From NCBI RefSeq assembly GCF_000970085.1, contig NZ_CP009506.1, positions 1,798,001 through 1,862,000 of the forward strand: a stretch of DNA of 64,000 nucleotides. Direction: 5' to 3'. This DNA comes from Methanosarcina siciliae T4/M. Lineage in GTDB: Archaea > Halobacteriota > Methanosarcinia > Methanosarcinales > Methanosarcinaceae. Below, piece by piece: positions 17,858 through 26,244 of this stretch (the stretch's first letter is position 1; the number at the start of each line of letters is the position of its first letter). The position numbers were made by a program, and so were the translations under genes. The notes under the pieces were generated by a model that did no database searches, had not been told where the DNA came from, and saw only the letters and a program-made list of their open reading frames with translations.

Positions 17858-20800
17858 TGACCAATTTTGCCTTTCTCGAAGCCGAATGGCCTTCTCTGTA
17901 TGAGGCAGCCGAAAAAGCCTCAAATGCAGTCTATCCTGACCCTCGCACTGCCTGTTTTTACGCTCGCAGAGCTCTGGAACTGGCTGTGCAGTGGATGTAT
18001 AAGCACGATTACACACTGCTCCTGCCGTATCAGGATAATTTGAGTGCTCTTATCCATGAGCCCACATTCAAGAAAGCTGCGGGAGAGGCAATCTTCAACA
18101 AAGCCCGGGTCATTATCCGGCTTGGAAACCAGGCCGTGCACAGCAACAGCACAGTTCTGCTGCATGATTCATTAACAGCCGTGAGTGAGCTTTTCCACAT
18201 CAGCTACTGGCTTGCCCGCACCTATGCCAGAAAAGAAAAGCCTGAACCCGGGTTGAGCTTCAACCCTGAAGACCTGCCGAAAACAACCGTCCCGAAGCAG
18301 ACGATAGAGCAGCTCCAGAAGCTGGAAGCAAGCCTCCGGGAAAAAGACGAAAAACTCTCTGAACTCCTCGCCGACAAATCCGCAATGGACGAAGAACTCA
18401 AACGCCTGCGGGCCGAGGTTGCAAAAGCAAAAGAAGCTTCAGCCTTGCTACCGGACACCCACGACTATTCCGAAGCCGAAACCCGCAAAAGCCTGATTGA
18501 CCTCCTGCTTAAAGAAGCCGGCTGGCCCCTTGACAGAGCTCAGGACAGGGAATTTGAAGTCTCAGGTATGCCAAACAAAAACGGAATCGGCTTTGTAGAC
18601 TACGTGCTCTGGGGCGACGACGGAAAGCCCCTTGCCCTCGTGGAAGCAAAACGCACCACAAGAGATCCGCGGGTCGGCCAGCAGCAGGCAAAACTCTATG
18701 CCGACTGCCTCGAAAATCAGTTCGGGCAAAGACCGGTTATCTTCTACTCAAACGGGTACGAAACCTGGATCTGGGACGATTCCAGATATCCTCCGAGGCA
18801 GGTTCAGGGTTTCTATAAAAAAGCCGAACTGGAACTCCTCATCCAGCGGCGCAGCAGCCGCAGGCCTCTCTCCGAAGCAGAGATTAACTCCGCCATCGTC
18901 GAACGCTACTATCAGACCCGGGCCATCCGCCGCATCGGGGAAGCCTTCGAGCAGGACAACGACAGAAAAGCTCTGATAGTAATGGCAACAGGCGCAGGCA
19001 AGACACGCACGGTCATTGCACTCTGCGACCTCCTGATGCGCTGCAACTGGGTTAAACGTGTGCTCTTCCTTGCCGATAGGGTGGCTCTGGTCAATCAGGC
19101 AGTAAACGCCTTCAAACGGCACCTGCCCGACTCCGCACCTGTAAACCTTGTCACTGAAAAGGATACGGAAGGCAGGGTGTTCGTTTCGACCTATCCTACA
19201 ATGATGAAACAGATCGAAGAGATGAACGACGGACAGCGACGCTTTGGAGTCGGGCACTTCGACATTGTAATTATTGACGAAGCCCACCGCTCAGTCTTCA
19301 AAAAATACAGAGCAATTTTCGATTACTTTGATTCCCTCCTTGTGGGCCTTACAGCAACGCCCAAAAATGAAATCGAACGTAATACCTACAGCCTCTTTGA
19401 CCTCGAACCCGGGGTTCCTACCGACGCCTACCAGCTCGAAGAAGCCGTAAAAGACGGTTTCCTTGTCCCTCCAAAAGCGGTTTCAGTGCCCCTGAAATTC
19501 CAGCGCCAGGGGATTAATTACGATGAGCTCTCCGATGAGGATAAGGAGCAGTGGGAAGCTCTGGACTGGGGGGACGAGGACGGCGAAATCCCTGAAAGGG
19601 TGGAAGCCGAAGCCGTCAACAAATGGCTGTTTAACAAGGACACCGTGGACAAAGTGCTGGCACACCTGATGGAGAGGGGCCTGAAAGTCGCTGGCGGTGA
19701 CCGCCTGGGCAAGACCATTCTCTTTGCCAAAAATCAAGCTCATGCTGAGTATGTTGCCGAAAGGTTCAATGTCAACTATCCGCATTTCAAAGGTGAATTC
19801 GCCCGCGTTATCACTTTCAAGACCGAATATGCCCAGAGCCTGATAGACAATTTTTCGATCAAGGAAAAAGACCCCCACATTGCCCTCTCGGTAGACATGC
19901 TTGATACCGGGATCGATGTGCCGGAAGTAGTGAATCTTGTATTCTTCAAACTGGTGCGTTCAAAGACAAAGTTCTGGCAGATGGTAGGGCGCGGAACCAG
20001 GCTCTGTCCTGACCTTTTCGAACCGGGAGAAGACAAACGGTTCTTTTATCTTTTCGATTACTGCCAGAACCTGGAGTTCTTCAGCCAGAACCCGGAAACC
20101 ACTGACGGTGCACTGGGCGATTCTCTTGGCACACGCCTGTTCAAATCACGACTTGAATTACTCTCTGAACTGGACAAAAAACTGGAAGCTGACAGCGATT
20201 GTGAAGTCGGTACAGAGACCCGTGAAATCTATGGCGAACCGAGAACAGAAGCCGAAGTTCGCCACTCAATTGCCGAAACGCTGCACAGTGAAATTGCCTC
20301 GATGAATCTGGACAATTTCGTCGTGCGTCCCAAACGGCGGCTGGTCGAGAGATACTCAAGATCCGAAGCCTGGTTAAAGCTGTCCGGGGAAGACCTCTCC
20401 GAGCTTTCCCATGAAGTAGCAGGTCTGCCTTCGGAACTTCAACCGGAAGCGGAAGAAGCAAAACGTTTTGACCTCCTTATCCTGAACCTTCAGCTGGCTT
20501 TACTGCGTGCCGAACCCGCCTTTGAACGCCTGCAAAAGCAAGTGAAAGATATTGCCGGTCTCCTTGAAGAAAAATCAGCCATTCCGATGGTACGCGATCA
20601 AATGGCTCTGATTCTGGATGTGCAGACCGACGAATGGTGGGAAAATGTTACAACTCCCATGCTGGAAACGCTTAGACGGCGTCTCCGTGACCTTGTGAAA
20701 CTGATTGAAAAACACCGCAGAAAGCCTATTTACACAGATTTCGAAGACGAAATGGGCAGTGAAAACAATGTTGAATTGCCTGGCTTTGCTGCAGCCGGGG

Positions 20801-21297
20801 ATTTCGAAAAGTTTCGTGCCAAAACCCGGACCTTCCTCCTGGAACATCAGGACCAGGCCGTCATCCATAAGCTAAGGATGAACATGCCATTGACTGCAGC
20901 AGATCTTGAAGAACTGGAGCGGATACTCTCTGAAAGCGGATTGGGAAGACCGAAAGAAATTGCCCATGCCAAAGAGGTATCAAACGGACTCGGTCTCTTC
21001 GTGCGCTCACTGATAGGGCTGGATAGGGAAGCTGCAAAACAGTCGTTTGCCACATTCCTGGCAGGTAAGACTCTAATTGCAAACCAGATAGAGTTCATAA
21101 ACCTGATAATTGACCATCTTACCGAACATGGGGCAATGGACGCCTCATTACTTTACGAATCACCATTTACCGACCTTACGCCCCAGGGCCCAGATGGGCT
21201 TTTCACCTCGGCTCAGGTGGATGAGTTGATTGTAGCGCTGGAACAGATAACAGCAACAGCACTTGTTTCCTCGGGTTCGCAACAAATAATTGCTTGA
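17857..21297 (+). CDS. hsdR: Type I restriction endonuclease/translocase subunit
   Basis: 1146 residues. An N-terminal DUF4145-like helical domain (about 1-105; DPRTACFYARRALELAVQWM) and a coiled coil (about 145-195) precede the HsdR nuclease domain (FVDYVLWGDDGKPLALVEAK near 246-265, giving D and E-x-K of the PD-(D/E)xK site). The SF2 motor follows: MATGAGKTRTV near 375, DEAH near 473, GLTATP near 498 and QMVGRGTRLC near 707. The C-terminus matches the EcoEI-type R domain. It cleaves unmethylated foreign DNA after ATP-driven translocation with HsdMS. The subunit is complete, and it closes the operon. Confidence 0.95.
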   Translation: MTNFAFLEAEWPSLYEAAEKASNAVYPDPRTACFYARRALELAVQWMYKHDYTLLLPYQDNLSALIHEPTFKKAAGEAIFNKARVIIRLGNQAVHSNSTVLLHDSLTAVSELFHISYWLARTYARKEKPEPGLSFNPEDLPKTTVPKQTIEQLQKLEASLREKDEKLSELLADKSAMDEELKRLRAEVAKAKEASALLPDTHDYSEAETRKSLIDLLLKEAGWPLDRAQDREFEVSGMPNKNGIGFVDYVLWGDDGKPLALVEAKRTTRDPRVGQQQAKLYADCLENQFGQRPVIFYSNGYETWIWDDSRYPPRQVQGFYKKAELELLIQRRSSRRPLSEAEINSAIVERYYQTRAIRRIGEAFEQDNDRKALIVMATGAGKTRTVIALCDLLMRCNWVKRVLFLADRVALVNQAVNAFKRHLPDSAPVNLVTEKDTEGRVFVSTYPTMMKQIEEMNDGQRRFGVGHFDIVIIDEAHRSVFKKYRAIFDYFDSLLVGLTATPKNEIERNTYSLFDLEPGVPTDAYQLEEAVKDGFLVPPKAVSVPLKFQRQGINYDELSDEDKEQWEALDWGDEDGEIPERVEAEAVNKWLFNKDTVDKVLAHLMERGLKVAGGDRLGKTILFAKNQAHAEYVAERFNVNYPHFKGEFARVITFKTEYAQSLIDNFSIKEKDPHIALSVDMLDTGIDVPEVVNLVFFKLVRSKTKFWQMVGRGTRLCPDLFEPGEDKRFFYLFDYCQNLEFFSQNPETTDGALGDSLGTRLFKSRLELLSELDKKLEADSDCEVGTETREIYGEPRTEAEVRHSIAETLHSEIASMNLDNFVVRPKRRLVERYSRSEAWLKLSGEDLSELSHEVAGLPSELQPEAEEAKRFDLLILNLQLALLRAEPAFERLQKQVKDIAGLLEEKSAIPMVRDQMALILDVQTDEWWENVTTPMLETLRRRLRDLVKLIEKHRRKPIYTDFEDEMGSENNVELPGFAAAGDFEKFRAKTRTFLLEHQDQAVIHKLRMNMPLTAADLEELERILSESGLGRPKEIAHAKEVSNGLGLFVRSLIGLDREAAKQSFATFLAGKTLIANQIEFINLIIDHLTEHGAMDASLLYESPFTDLTPQGPDGLFTSAQVDELIVALEQITATALVSSGSQQIIA

Positions 21298-21329
21298 GGT
21301 TTTTAAGCTGCTTTAGAGGATCATGAGTA

Positions 21330-21356
21330 AATTGTCTACTCACTGCATAGACAATT
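21330..21356 (+). terminator. Hairpin after hsdR
   Basis: AATTGTCTA and TAGACAATT form a perfect 9-bp stem around a 9-base loop, 33 bases after the hsdR stop. No long T-run follows, so it may be a processing or stability element rather than a terminator. The rest of 21298-21547 shows no gene. Confidence 0.45.
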
Positions 21357-21547
21357 GAACTACAAAAACTTCGGTCAGTTCATCTGCCAAGGAAAGACTT
21401 CCTAAATTGTGCAGCAGCTTGCTGCATAATCTACCTTTTTTTGCCTGAAACGTAGTAGAAGCTATCAGCCAAAAAAATGAGACCCATCGGCACGGCCTGC
21501 TAGATGAAAAAGTCTCAACACTGCTGAGAGAATTACCTGAACATAAA

Positions 21548-22350
21548 TCAGGACAAATCATTCAATAAAAATTGGCTTTCAGCAACCTGTTTAATAAGCC
21601 CTTTCTTGACAAGTACTTTAATCGCTTTTTTTCCATCCCTGGAGTCCATATCCTGACTTAGCTCTTCAAAAGTCTTATTTCCGCCCTTCAGTCTTTCAAT
21701 AAGCATCTGGGCCAGCATGTCCTGATAAGCAAGGTCGTGCAGTTCACCAATGACAGAGTGAGAGATTTTGTATCTGTCTGCGAACTCCTCCAGCCCGTCG
21801 AAGAAAAAGGCTATCCAGGCAAAACTTCGGTCCTGTTCATTTTGCCAGAGGATTTCATCCCTGATGACGTCAAAGTCCAGGCCCCTGGTAAAAAGTGTGT
21901 ACATATCCTCACGGTCCCGGTCTCTTGAGGTAACGCTTTTAAAAACGAAGATATCTTCCGGGGCCAGCATGTATACTGAGATGTTTTCCAGGGAAAACAT
22001 TCAATGGAACGTTTAACCATTGATTCGGAAAGCTGCAGGCCGTTGCAGACTACCTGAACGAAGAGATCCCACCTGAAGCCATCGGAATTTTCAAGTATGA
22101 CACTTGTATTCATTTTGGCATAGGCCCCCCTGACACAGGGGACGAAATAGCCCATGGATAAAAGTGCGTTTCTGGTGAGTTCAAGTTTTCGGGTTGACCT
22201 GAGAACAATATCGATGTCTTTTGTGGCGACCTTGAGGTTCTGGAAGCTCATGGCTACATCACCGATAAGATAAAGGTCGACATGCTCGGGAAACCTGTTA
22301 TTGAGTTTCTAAAACTCGGTTTCCAGATAGGTTCTTCTGAAGGTCGCCAT
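21548..22350 (-). pseudogene. Nucleotidyltransferase (DUF6036-like), with amber codon and frameshift
   Basis: The reconstructed reading starts at ATG 22350 (MATFRRTYLETEF), meets TAG at 22309-22311 (codon 14), then continues KLNNRFPEHVDLYLIGDVAM and LKVATKDIDIVLRS, the D-x-D-like strand of MNT/DUF6036 nucleotidyltransferases. Near 22000 a base is missing: the frame must change from ESMVKRSIE to FSLENISVYMLAPEDIFVFK to reach the stop at 21548. Two independent lesions argue for decay rather than pyrrolysine. It follows the upstream partner gene after 2 bases, as in toxin-antitoxin-like pairs. Confidence 0.7.
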
Positions 22351-22352
22351 GT

Positions 22353-22766
22353 TTACACCAGGCTTTCAAGCAGTTCCTGATATTCATTCCAGGGAAGAAC
22401 AAAGTTGCTGCTTGTCTCTTTTTTATCGAGATATTCAAGAAGGGTCCTGACGTGAGCTTCAATATCGTAATAAATGGCATACTTTAAAATTTTTTTTGAT
22501 CCAAGCCTGGGGACAAGTGCAAGAGCATATGAATTGTAAATAGGGCTGTAGGGGTCGATTAAAATTGTATGGATAAAGAACTCTTCTTCACATGGTGATT
22601 TTTTGCTGAAGAAGTAGTAGTTCATGTCGGTTATCACATCGAGGCCGTAATTAGGGAAAACACTGATAGCTGTAGGGTGGATTTTATTTTTCAAATCTGA
22701 TCCAAAATCAGTGTTCAGGTTTTCTGCTTTGAACAGAAATTCCGGACCTCTTTGCCAGATCAACAT
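22353..22766 (-). CDS. Uncharacterised partner of the nucleotidyltransferase, probably 5'-truncated
   Basis: 137 residues from the first ATG. No family was recognised with certainty. It contains ITDMNYYFFSKKSPCEEEFF and LVPRLGSKKILKYAIYYDIE. It lies 2 bases upstream of the broken nucleotidyltransferase, so it is probably the regulator/antitoxin-like member of the pair. Such partners normally begin with a winged helix of about 60 residues, which is absent here. The frame stays open upstream (NLKAVSQNG) without a start codon, suggesting loss of the 5' end. Confidence 0.5.
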   Translation of the reverse strand: MLIWQRGPEFLFKAENLNTDFGSDLKNKIHPTAISVFPNYGLDVITDMNYYFFSKKSPCEEEFFIHTILIDPYSPIYNSYALALVPRLGSKKILKYAIYYDIEAHVRTLLEYLDKKETSSNFVLPWNEYQELLESLV

Positions 22767-23138
22767 CCCATTTTGGGAAACAGCTTTCAGGTTCGTAAAT
22801 AGAAAAATAGTAAAAAATTCGCATTTTACTGGAAAAGATGTATTTTATCAAAAGGGTTTGCTTGTAATTCTATCTGCATGAACCGTGAAAAATGCAGAAT
22901 TTACTCTATATCAGGGATTTTAAGAGCTAATTTGAGGCTCCAGAGTATAATTTTAGTTATATAATAACGCTTTTATATTATCTGGCCGTTTATTTGTCCG
23001 GGAGTATGTCTGGAAAGGGGAGACGGAGCATTCTACATGACCAGTTACAGAGTGGGAGATCATTATTCATCCCATCCATGATTTAACAGGCATACTTCTT
23101 TTACATTAAAATTGTCGCTTTTAAGGGGGAATAAGCTG
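22767..23138. promoter_or_regulatory. Promoter region of the superoxide dismutase gene
   Basis: AT-rich, with TATA-like boxes (TATATAATAACGCTTTTATA around 22959-22978). A purine-rich AAGGGGGAATAAGC lies just before the start at 23139 as the ribosome site. No gene is visible on either strand. Confidence 0.45.
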
Positions 23139-23675
23139 ATGAAAACCGGACTGATATTATTGATGATCATCTCGACAGTACTGATGTTTGCAACCGTGGG
23201 CTCTGCCCAGGATAACTCCACAGACAGTGCTGCAACTGTCATAAAGGACGCGAATGGCAGTACTGTAGGGTTTGCTACCTTTACCGAAGACGACTTTGGC
23301 ATGGTTCGGGTTCAGGTCTTTGCTAGCAACCTGACGCCGGGCCTGCACGGCATCCACATCCACGAGAAAGCAAACTGCACCGGGCCGTCGTTCACTTCTG
23401 CGGGAGGACACTACAACCCTCTGGGCAAAGAGCATGGGCTCTACAACCCGAAAGGTCCTCATGCCGGGGATCTGCCCAATCTCTTAGTGGGGCAGGATGG
23501 TACGGGATATATGGATGTCACCACTAACCTTGTGACGCTGTCATCCGGAAATACCACGCTATTTCCGGCCAACGGCACTTCACTGGTTATCCATGCCGAC
23601 CCTGACGACCAGCTAACCAATCCTTCCGGCAACAGTGGTGCGCGGATTGCCTGCGGGGCCATCGAGAAAAGATAA
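23139..23675 (+). CDS. sodC: Secreted Cu/Zn superoxide dismutase family protein
   Basis: 178 residues from the ATG at 23139; GGGGGA is about 8 bases upstream, and the signal peptide MKTGLILLMIISTVLMFATV begins there (9 further open codons upstream are ignored). Copper/zinc ligand motifs are present in order: GIHIHEKANC (two His and the disulphide Cys), GGHYNP, GPHAGDLPN (His and Asp) and SLVIHADPDD, with IACGAIEK giving the second Cys. All expected ligands seem present, so it should dismutate superoxide outside the membrane. This enzyme class is uncommon in strictly anaerobic archaea. It stands alone in its own unit. Confidence 0.9.
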   Translation: MKTGLILLMIISTVLMFATVGSAQDNSTDSAATVIKDANGSTVGFATFTEDDFGMVRVQVFASNLTPGLHGIHIHEKANCTGPSFTSAGGHYNPLGKEHGLYNPKGPHAGDLPNLLVGQDGTGYMDVTTNLVTLSSGNTTLFPANGTSLVIHADPDDQLTNPSGNSGARIACGAIEKR

Positions 23676-23690
23676 GTTTTTCCTTAACCC

Positions 23691-23701
23691 TTATTTTTTT
23701 T
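23691..23701 (+). terminator. Oligo-T terminator after sodC
   Basis: TTATTTTTTTT lies 16 bases after the sodC stop on the coding strand, the usual archaeal intrinsic termination signal. No strong hairpin is needed or seen. Confidence 0.5.
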
Positions 23702-23802
23702 AAATCTTCGCGAGAATACTAACCCGGTCTAATCTGGTAAGCAGCGGAGAAATGACGTGAATAATAATATTTATAACCTCATTAAGTGTATCCACAGAGT
23801 TG

Positions 23803-25071
23803 ATGGTAGACAATCTGGCTGCGGATAAATACAGTGTGCCTGTTGAAAGCATTTTCCGGATTCATGAATCTCCCTGCAAAATCGTTCTTGCAATAACCGG
23901 CGGTGGGGCAGAAATAATAGGGGAACTTCTCCGCCACGGCAGCGGTTCTGCAACAGTATTGGATGCGGTCGTTCCGTACAGTATGGAGGCGATGGATAAC
24001 TTCCTTGGCAGGAAGCCTGAAATGTACTGTTCGGAAAAAACTGCGAGGTTGATGGCAATGGTAGCCTACCAGCGAGCTCTGGACCTTTCGAAAGGTGAAG
24101 AGTCTGCAGCCTATGATGTAGTCGGGATCGGAGCGACCTGCAAGCTTAAAGCGACAAACGAGCGGGAAGGACGAAAACATGAAGTCTACGTCGCCATCCA
24201 GGCAGCCTGTAAAACAGGCGTCATCACACTGAAACTGAACGCAGACAGGACAAGGGAAGGGGAAGAAAAGATTGCCACGTTCCTGATTTTCAATGTGCTT
24301 GCCCGCCACTGTGGCATTCCTGAAGTTGATTTGCCGGACAGGATTGGGACCGAAGAAGAAAGAAAGGAAGAGATAACTGAAAAATATGAGTCCGTTTCCG
24401 GACCTGTAGGGGATCTCCTGAAACAGAAAATATACAGTCAGGAAAGTCCTTATGAAACCCTGGGTATCGCAAGAATCGATTTAAATGGGGCACAAAAAAA
24501 AGAAGCAAAAACTAACGGAGAAAACAGAGAAAACGAAGAGCTCCAAAATATCAGGCTCGTATTTCCCGGCTCTTTTGGCCCCTGCCACAGAAATCATGTT
24601 TTTATGGCAAAACTGGCTTCGGAGAAGCTTGGGGTGCCTGTCCATTTTGAAATATCCCTGACAAACGTTGATAAGCCGCCCATAGATTTTATCTCGCTGA
24701 ATCAGCGGCTTGACTCGCTGCGGAAATACGGAAACGAAACTTTCGTGGGCGGGGTTTGCCTGACCAATGCACCGCTTTTCCTGCAAAAAGCCGACCTTTT
24801 CCCGAACAGCACCTTTATCATCGGAGCTGATACCTTCAACCGGCTGTTTGATGCAAAATACTATGGCGGCAAAGTGGATATCTCTGCCATTTTGAGGCAT
24901 TTCAGAGAAAAGAATATACGGTTTTTGGTGTTTCAGAGGAAATCCGTACACATGTCCGTCAACCCTGAGATCCTTGAGTTTTGCGAGATTGTTCCGATGG
25001 GCGAATACGAGGATGATGGAATTTCTTCGACAGAAATCAGAAGAAAGCAGGAAGAAAATAAAGAAAATTAA
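23803..25071 (+). CDS. CinA-like domain fused to a nucleotidylyltransferase domain
   Basis: 422 residues from ATG 23803 (a TTG at 23800 is also possible; the frame is closed by TGA at 23758). Residues about 1-175 resemble CinA/PncC NMN amidohydrolase (KIVLAITGGGAEIIGELLRH, with the characteristic glycine-rich turn). The C-terminal part has LVFPGSFGPCHRNHVFMAK, the (H/F)xPxHxxH nucleotide-binding site, and GISSTEIRRKQ, the ISSTxxR motif of NadM/NadD-like adenylyltransferases. Both activities act on nicotinamide mononucleotide in other organisms, so the fusion suggests NAD salvage or repair. The linker (about 215-245) is Glu/Lys-rich. Confidence 0.75.
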   Translation: MVDNLAADKYSVPVESIFRIHESPCKIVLAITGGGAEIIGELLRHGSGSATVLDAVVPYSMEAMDNFLGRKPEMYCSEKTARLMAMVAYQRALDLSKGEESAAYDVVGIGATCKLKATNEREGRKHEVYVAIQAACKTGVITLKLNADRTREGEEKIATFLIFNVLARHCGIPEVDLPDRIGTEEERKEEITEKYESVSGPVGDLLKQKIYSQESPYETLGIARIDLNGAQKKEAKTNGENRENEELQNIRLVFPGSFGPCHRNHVFMAKLASEKLGVPVHFEISLTNVDKPPIDFISLNQRLDSLRKYGNETFVGGVCLTNAPLFLQKADLFPNSTFIIGADTFNRLFDAKYYGGKVDISAILRHFREKNIRFLVFQRKSVHMSVNPEILEFCEIVPMGEYEDDGISSTEIRRKQEENKEN

Positions 25072-25417
25072 AGGCCTTTTTAAAGATATAGCACCTTTTG
25101 AGCAGCCATTGACCTGATATAAATACAAAGTCCATATAAACTCTTTATATTATTTTATGTTTTTATTTCAGGTTTTTACATTGAATTTATTTCAGGTTTT
25201 TACATTGAATTTTTTTTTGGAAGAAAGAAGGGCTGTCACAGGAAAGAAGGGCTGTCACAGTAATGTAATACTTTTCTCAAACACTGGCAACATCATAATA
25301 TTTTTGCTTCATTTTTAGAAAAATAGATATATATGAAGTAGGAAACAACTTACCGTTTTCCTAGTAATTGGGATCTAATTCACAACTAATTTGAAATGAA
25401 AAAAAGGACGAAAAAAA
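25072..25417. promoter_or_regulatory. Leader and promoter region of the dimethylamine operon
   Basis: A 346-bp gap. It contains two pairs of perfect tandem repeats (separate entry), a likely TATA box AGATATATATG at 25325-25335 and a leader of about 60 bases with AAAGGACG before the mtbC start. Dimethylamine-responsive regulation is known for this operon type, but no regulator site was identified with certainty. Confidence 0.5.
25165..25260 (+). repeat. Two perfect tandem duplications upstream of mtbC
   Basis: A 24-base unit beginning ATTTCAGGTTTTTACATTGA occurs at 25165-25188 and again at 25189-25212. A 19-base unit GAAAGAAGGGCTGTCACAG occurs at 25223-25241 and 25242-25260. Both lie 65-160 bp upstream of the TATA box, where an upstream regulator could bind. 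Confidence 0.85.
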
Positions 25418-26059
25418 ATGGCAGATAATGAAGGATTACTACACGAGGTTGCCGATGCGGTAATCTCCTGTAAAAAAGAAAAGGTGCTCGAGACGGTGGA
25501 AAAAGCCAGAGCTGAGGTTCCACCGGCAGATATTATTGAAAAAGGGCTTTCTGCTGGCATGAATCAGGTAGGGGTTTTGTTTGAGAGAGGAAAACTCTTC
25601 CTTCCCCATGTGATGATGGCAGCAGATGCAATGACTGCAGGCGTCAAGCTCCTTGAAGCCGACCTCCCGGAAGGGGCTGAAAAGAAGCTCGGAGTTATTG
25701 TTAACGGGACTGTGGAAGGCGACGTGCACGACATAGGGAAGTCGATAGTCTCAACCATGCTGCAGTCCGCTGGTTTTGAAGTTCATGACATAGGCAGGGA
25801 CGTTCCTATCAGGAATTTTGTTGAAAAGGCAAAGGAAACCGATGCCGATATGATAGGGATATCCGCCCTTATGACCACGACCCTTCAGGGGCAGAGGGAC
25901 GTTATTGAGCTCTTGAAAGAAGAAGGGCTGAAAAGCCGGGTCAAGGTAATGGTCGGAGGGGCTCCTGCAACCCAGGCATGGGCAGACAAAATAGGTGCTG
26001 ACTGCTATGCAGAAAACGCAAGTGAAGCAGTGGCAAAAGCAAAAGAAATGCTGCTCTGA
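25418..26059 (+). CDS. mtbC: Dimethylamine corrinoid protein
   Basis: 213 residues. The N-terminal helical cap (about 1-85) is followed by a B12-binding Rossmann domain with GTVEGDVHDIGKSIV, where D-x-H-x-x-G supplies the lower-axial histidine, then SALMTTTLQG and VMVGGAPATQAWADKIGAD, the remaining cobalamin motifs. It carries the methyl group between dimethylamine methyltransferase and the CoM methyltransferase (MtbA). It sits first in the operon, about 185 bp upstream of mtbB; AAAGGACG precedes its start. The length is normal for methylamine corrinoid proteins. Confidence 0.93.
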   Translation: MADNEGLLHEVADAVISCKKEKVLETVEKARAEVPPADIIEKGLSAGMNQVGVLFERGKLFLPHVMMAADAMTAGVKLLEADLPEGAEKKLGVIVNGTVEGDVHDIGKSIVSTMLQSAGFEVHDIGRDVPIRNFVEKAKETDADMIGISALMTTTLQGQRDVIELLKEEGLKSRVKVMVGGAPATQAWADKIGADCYAENASEAVAKAKEMLL

Positions 26060-26095
26060 ACCCCTATTTCTTTTAAAATTAGATCAGTTTGAAGT

Positions 26096-26208
26096 TAATC
26101 ATTCCGGGTCTGGTCAATCGAAATAATCGTTCCTGGTCTTGTCGATCAAAATTAGAATTCCAGGTCTGATTAATCCGGTTTAATCATTCCGGGCTTGATC
26201 GATCCGAT
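26096..26208 (+). repeat. Four tandem degenerate 28-bp repeats between mtbC and mtbB
   Basis: Copies start at 26096, 26124, 26153 and 26181. They read TAATCATTCCGGGTCTGGTC, TAATCGTTCCTGGTCTTGTC, TAGAATTCCAGGTCTGATTA and TAATCATTCCGGGCTTGATC, each followed by AATC/GATC-type ends. They fill most of the mtbC-mtbB gap and end about 37 bp before the mtbB start. They may be regulator sites, an RNA element or slippage products. Confidence 0.8.
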
Positions 26209-26244
26209 TTTAATCAGTTTAATTTGAGCAATGGAGGATAAAAA

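Noticed and set aside
22309..22311. TAG as a possible new pyrrolysine codon in the nucleotidyltransferase
   Set aside because: A second lesion (frameshift near 22000) ruins the same gene, and the position corresponds to an ordinary residue in related proteins, so decay is the simpler reading.
26096..26208. CRISPR array
   Set aside because: The 28-bp units are head to tail without unique spacers and too degenerate; no cas genes are in the window.
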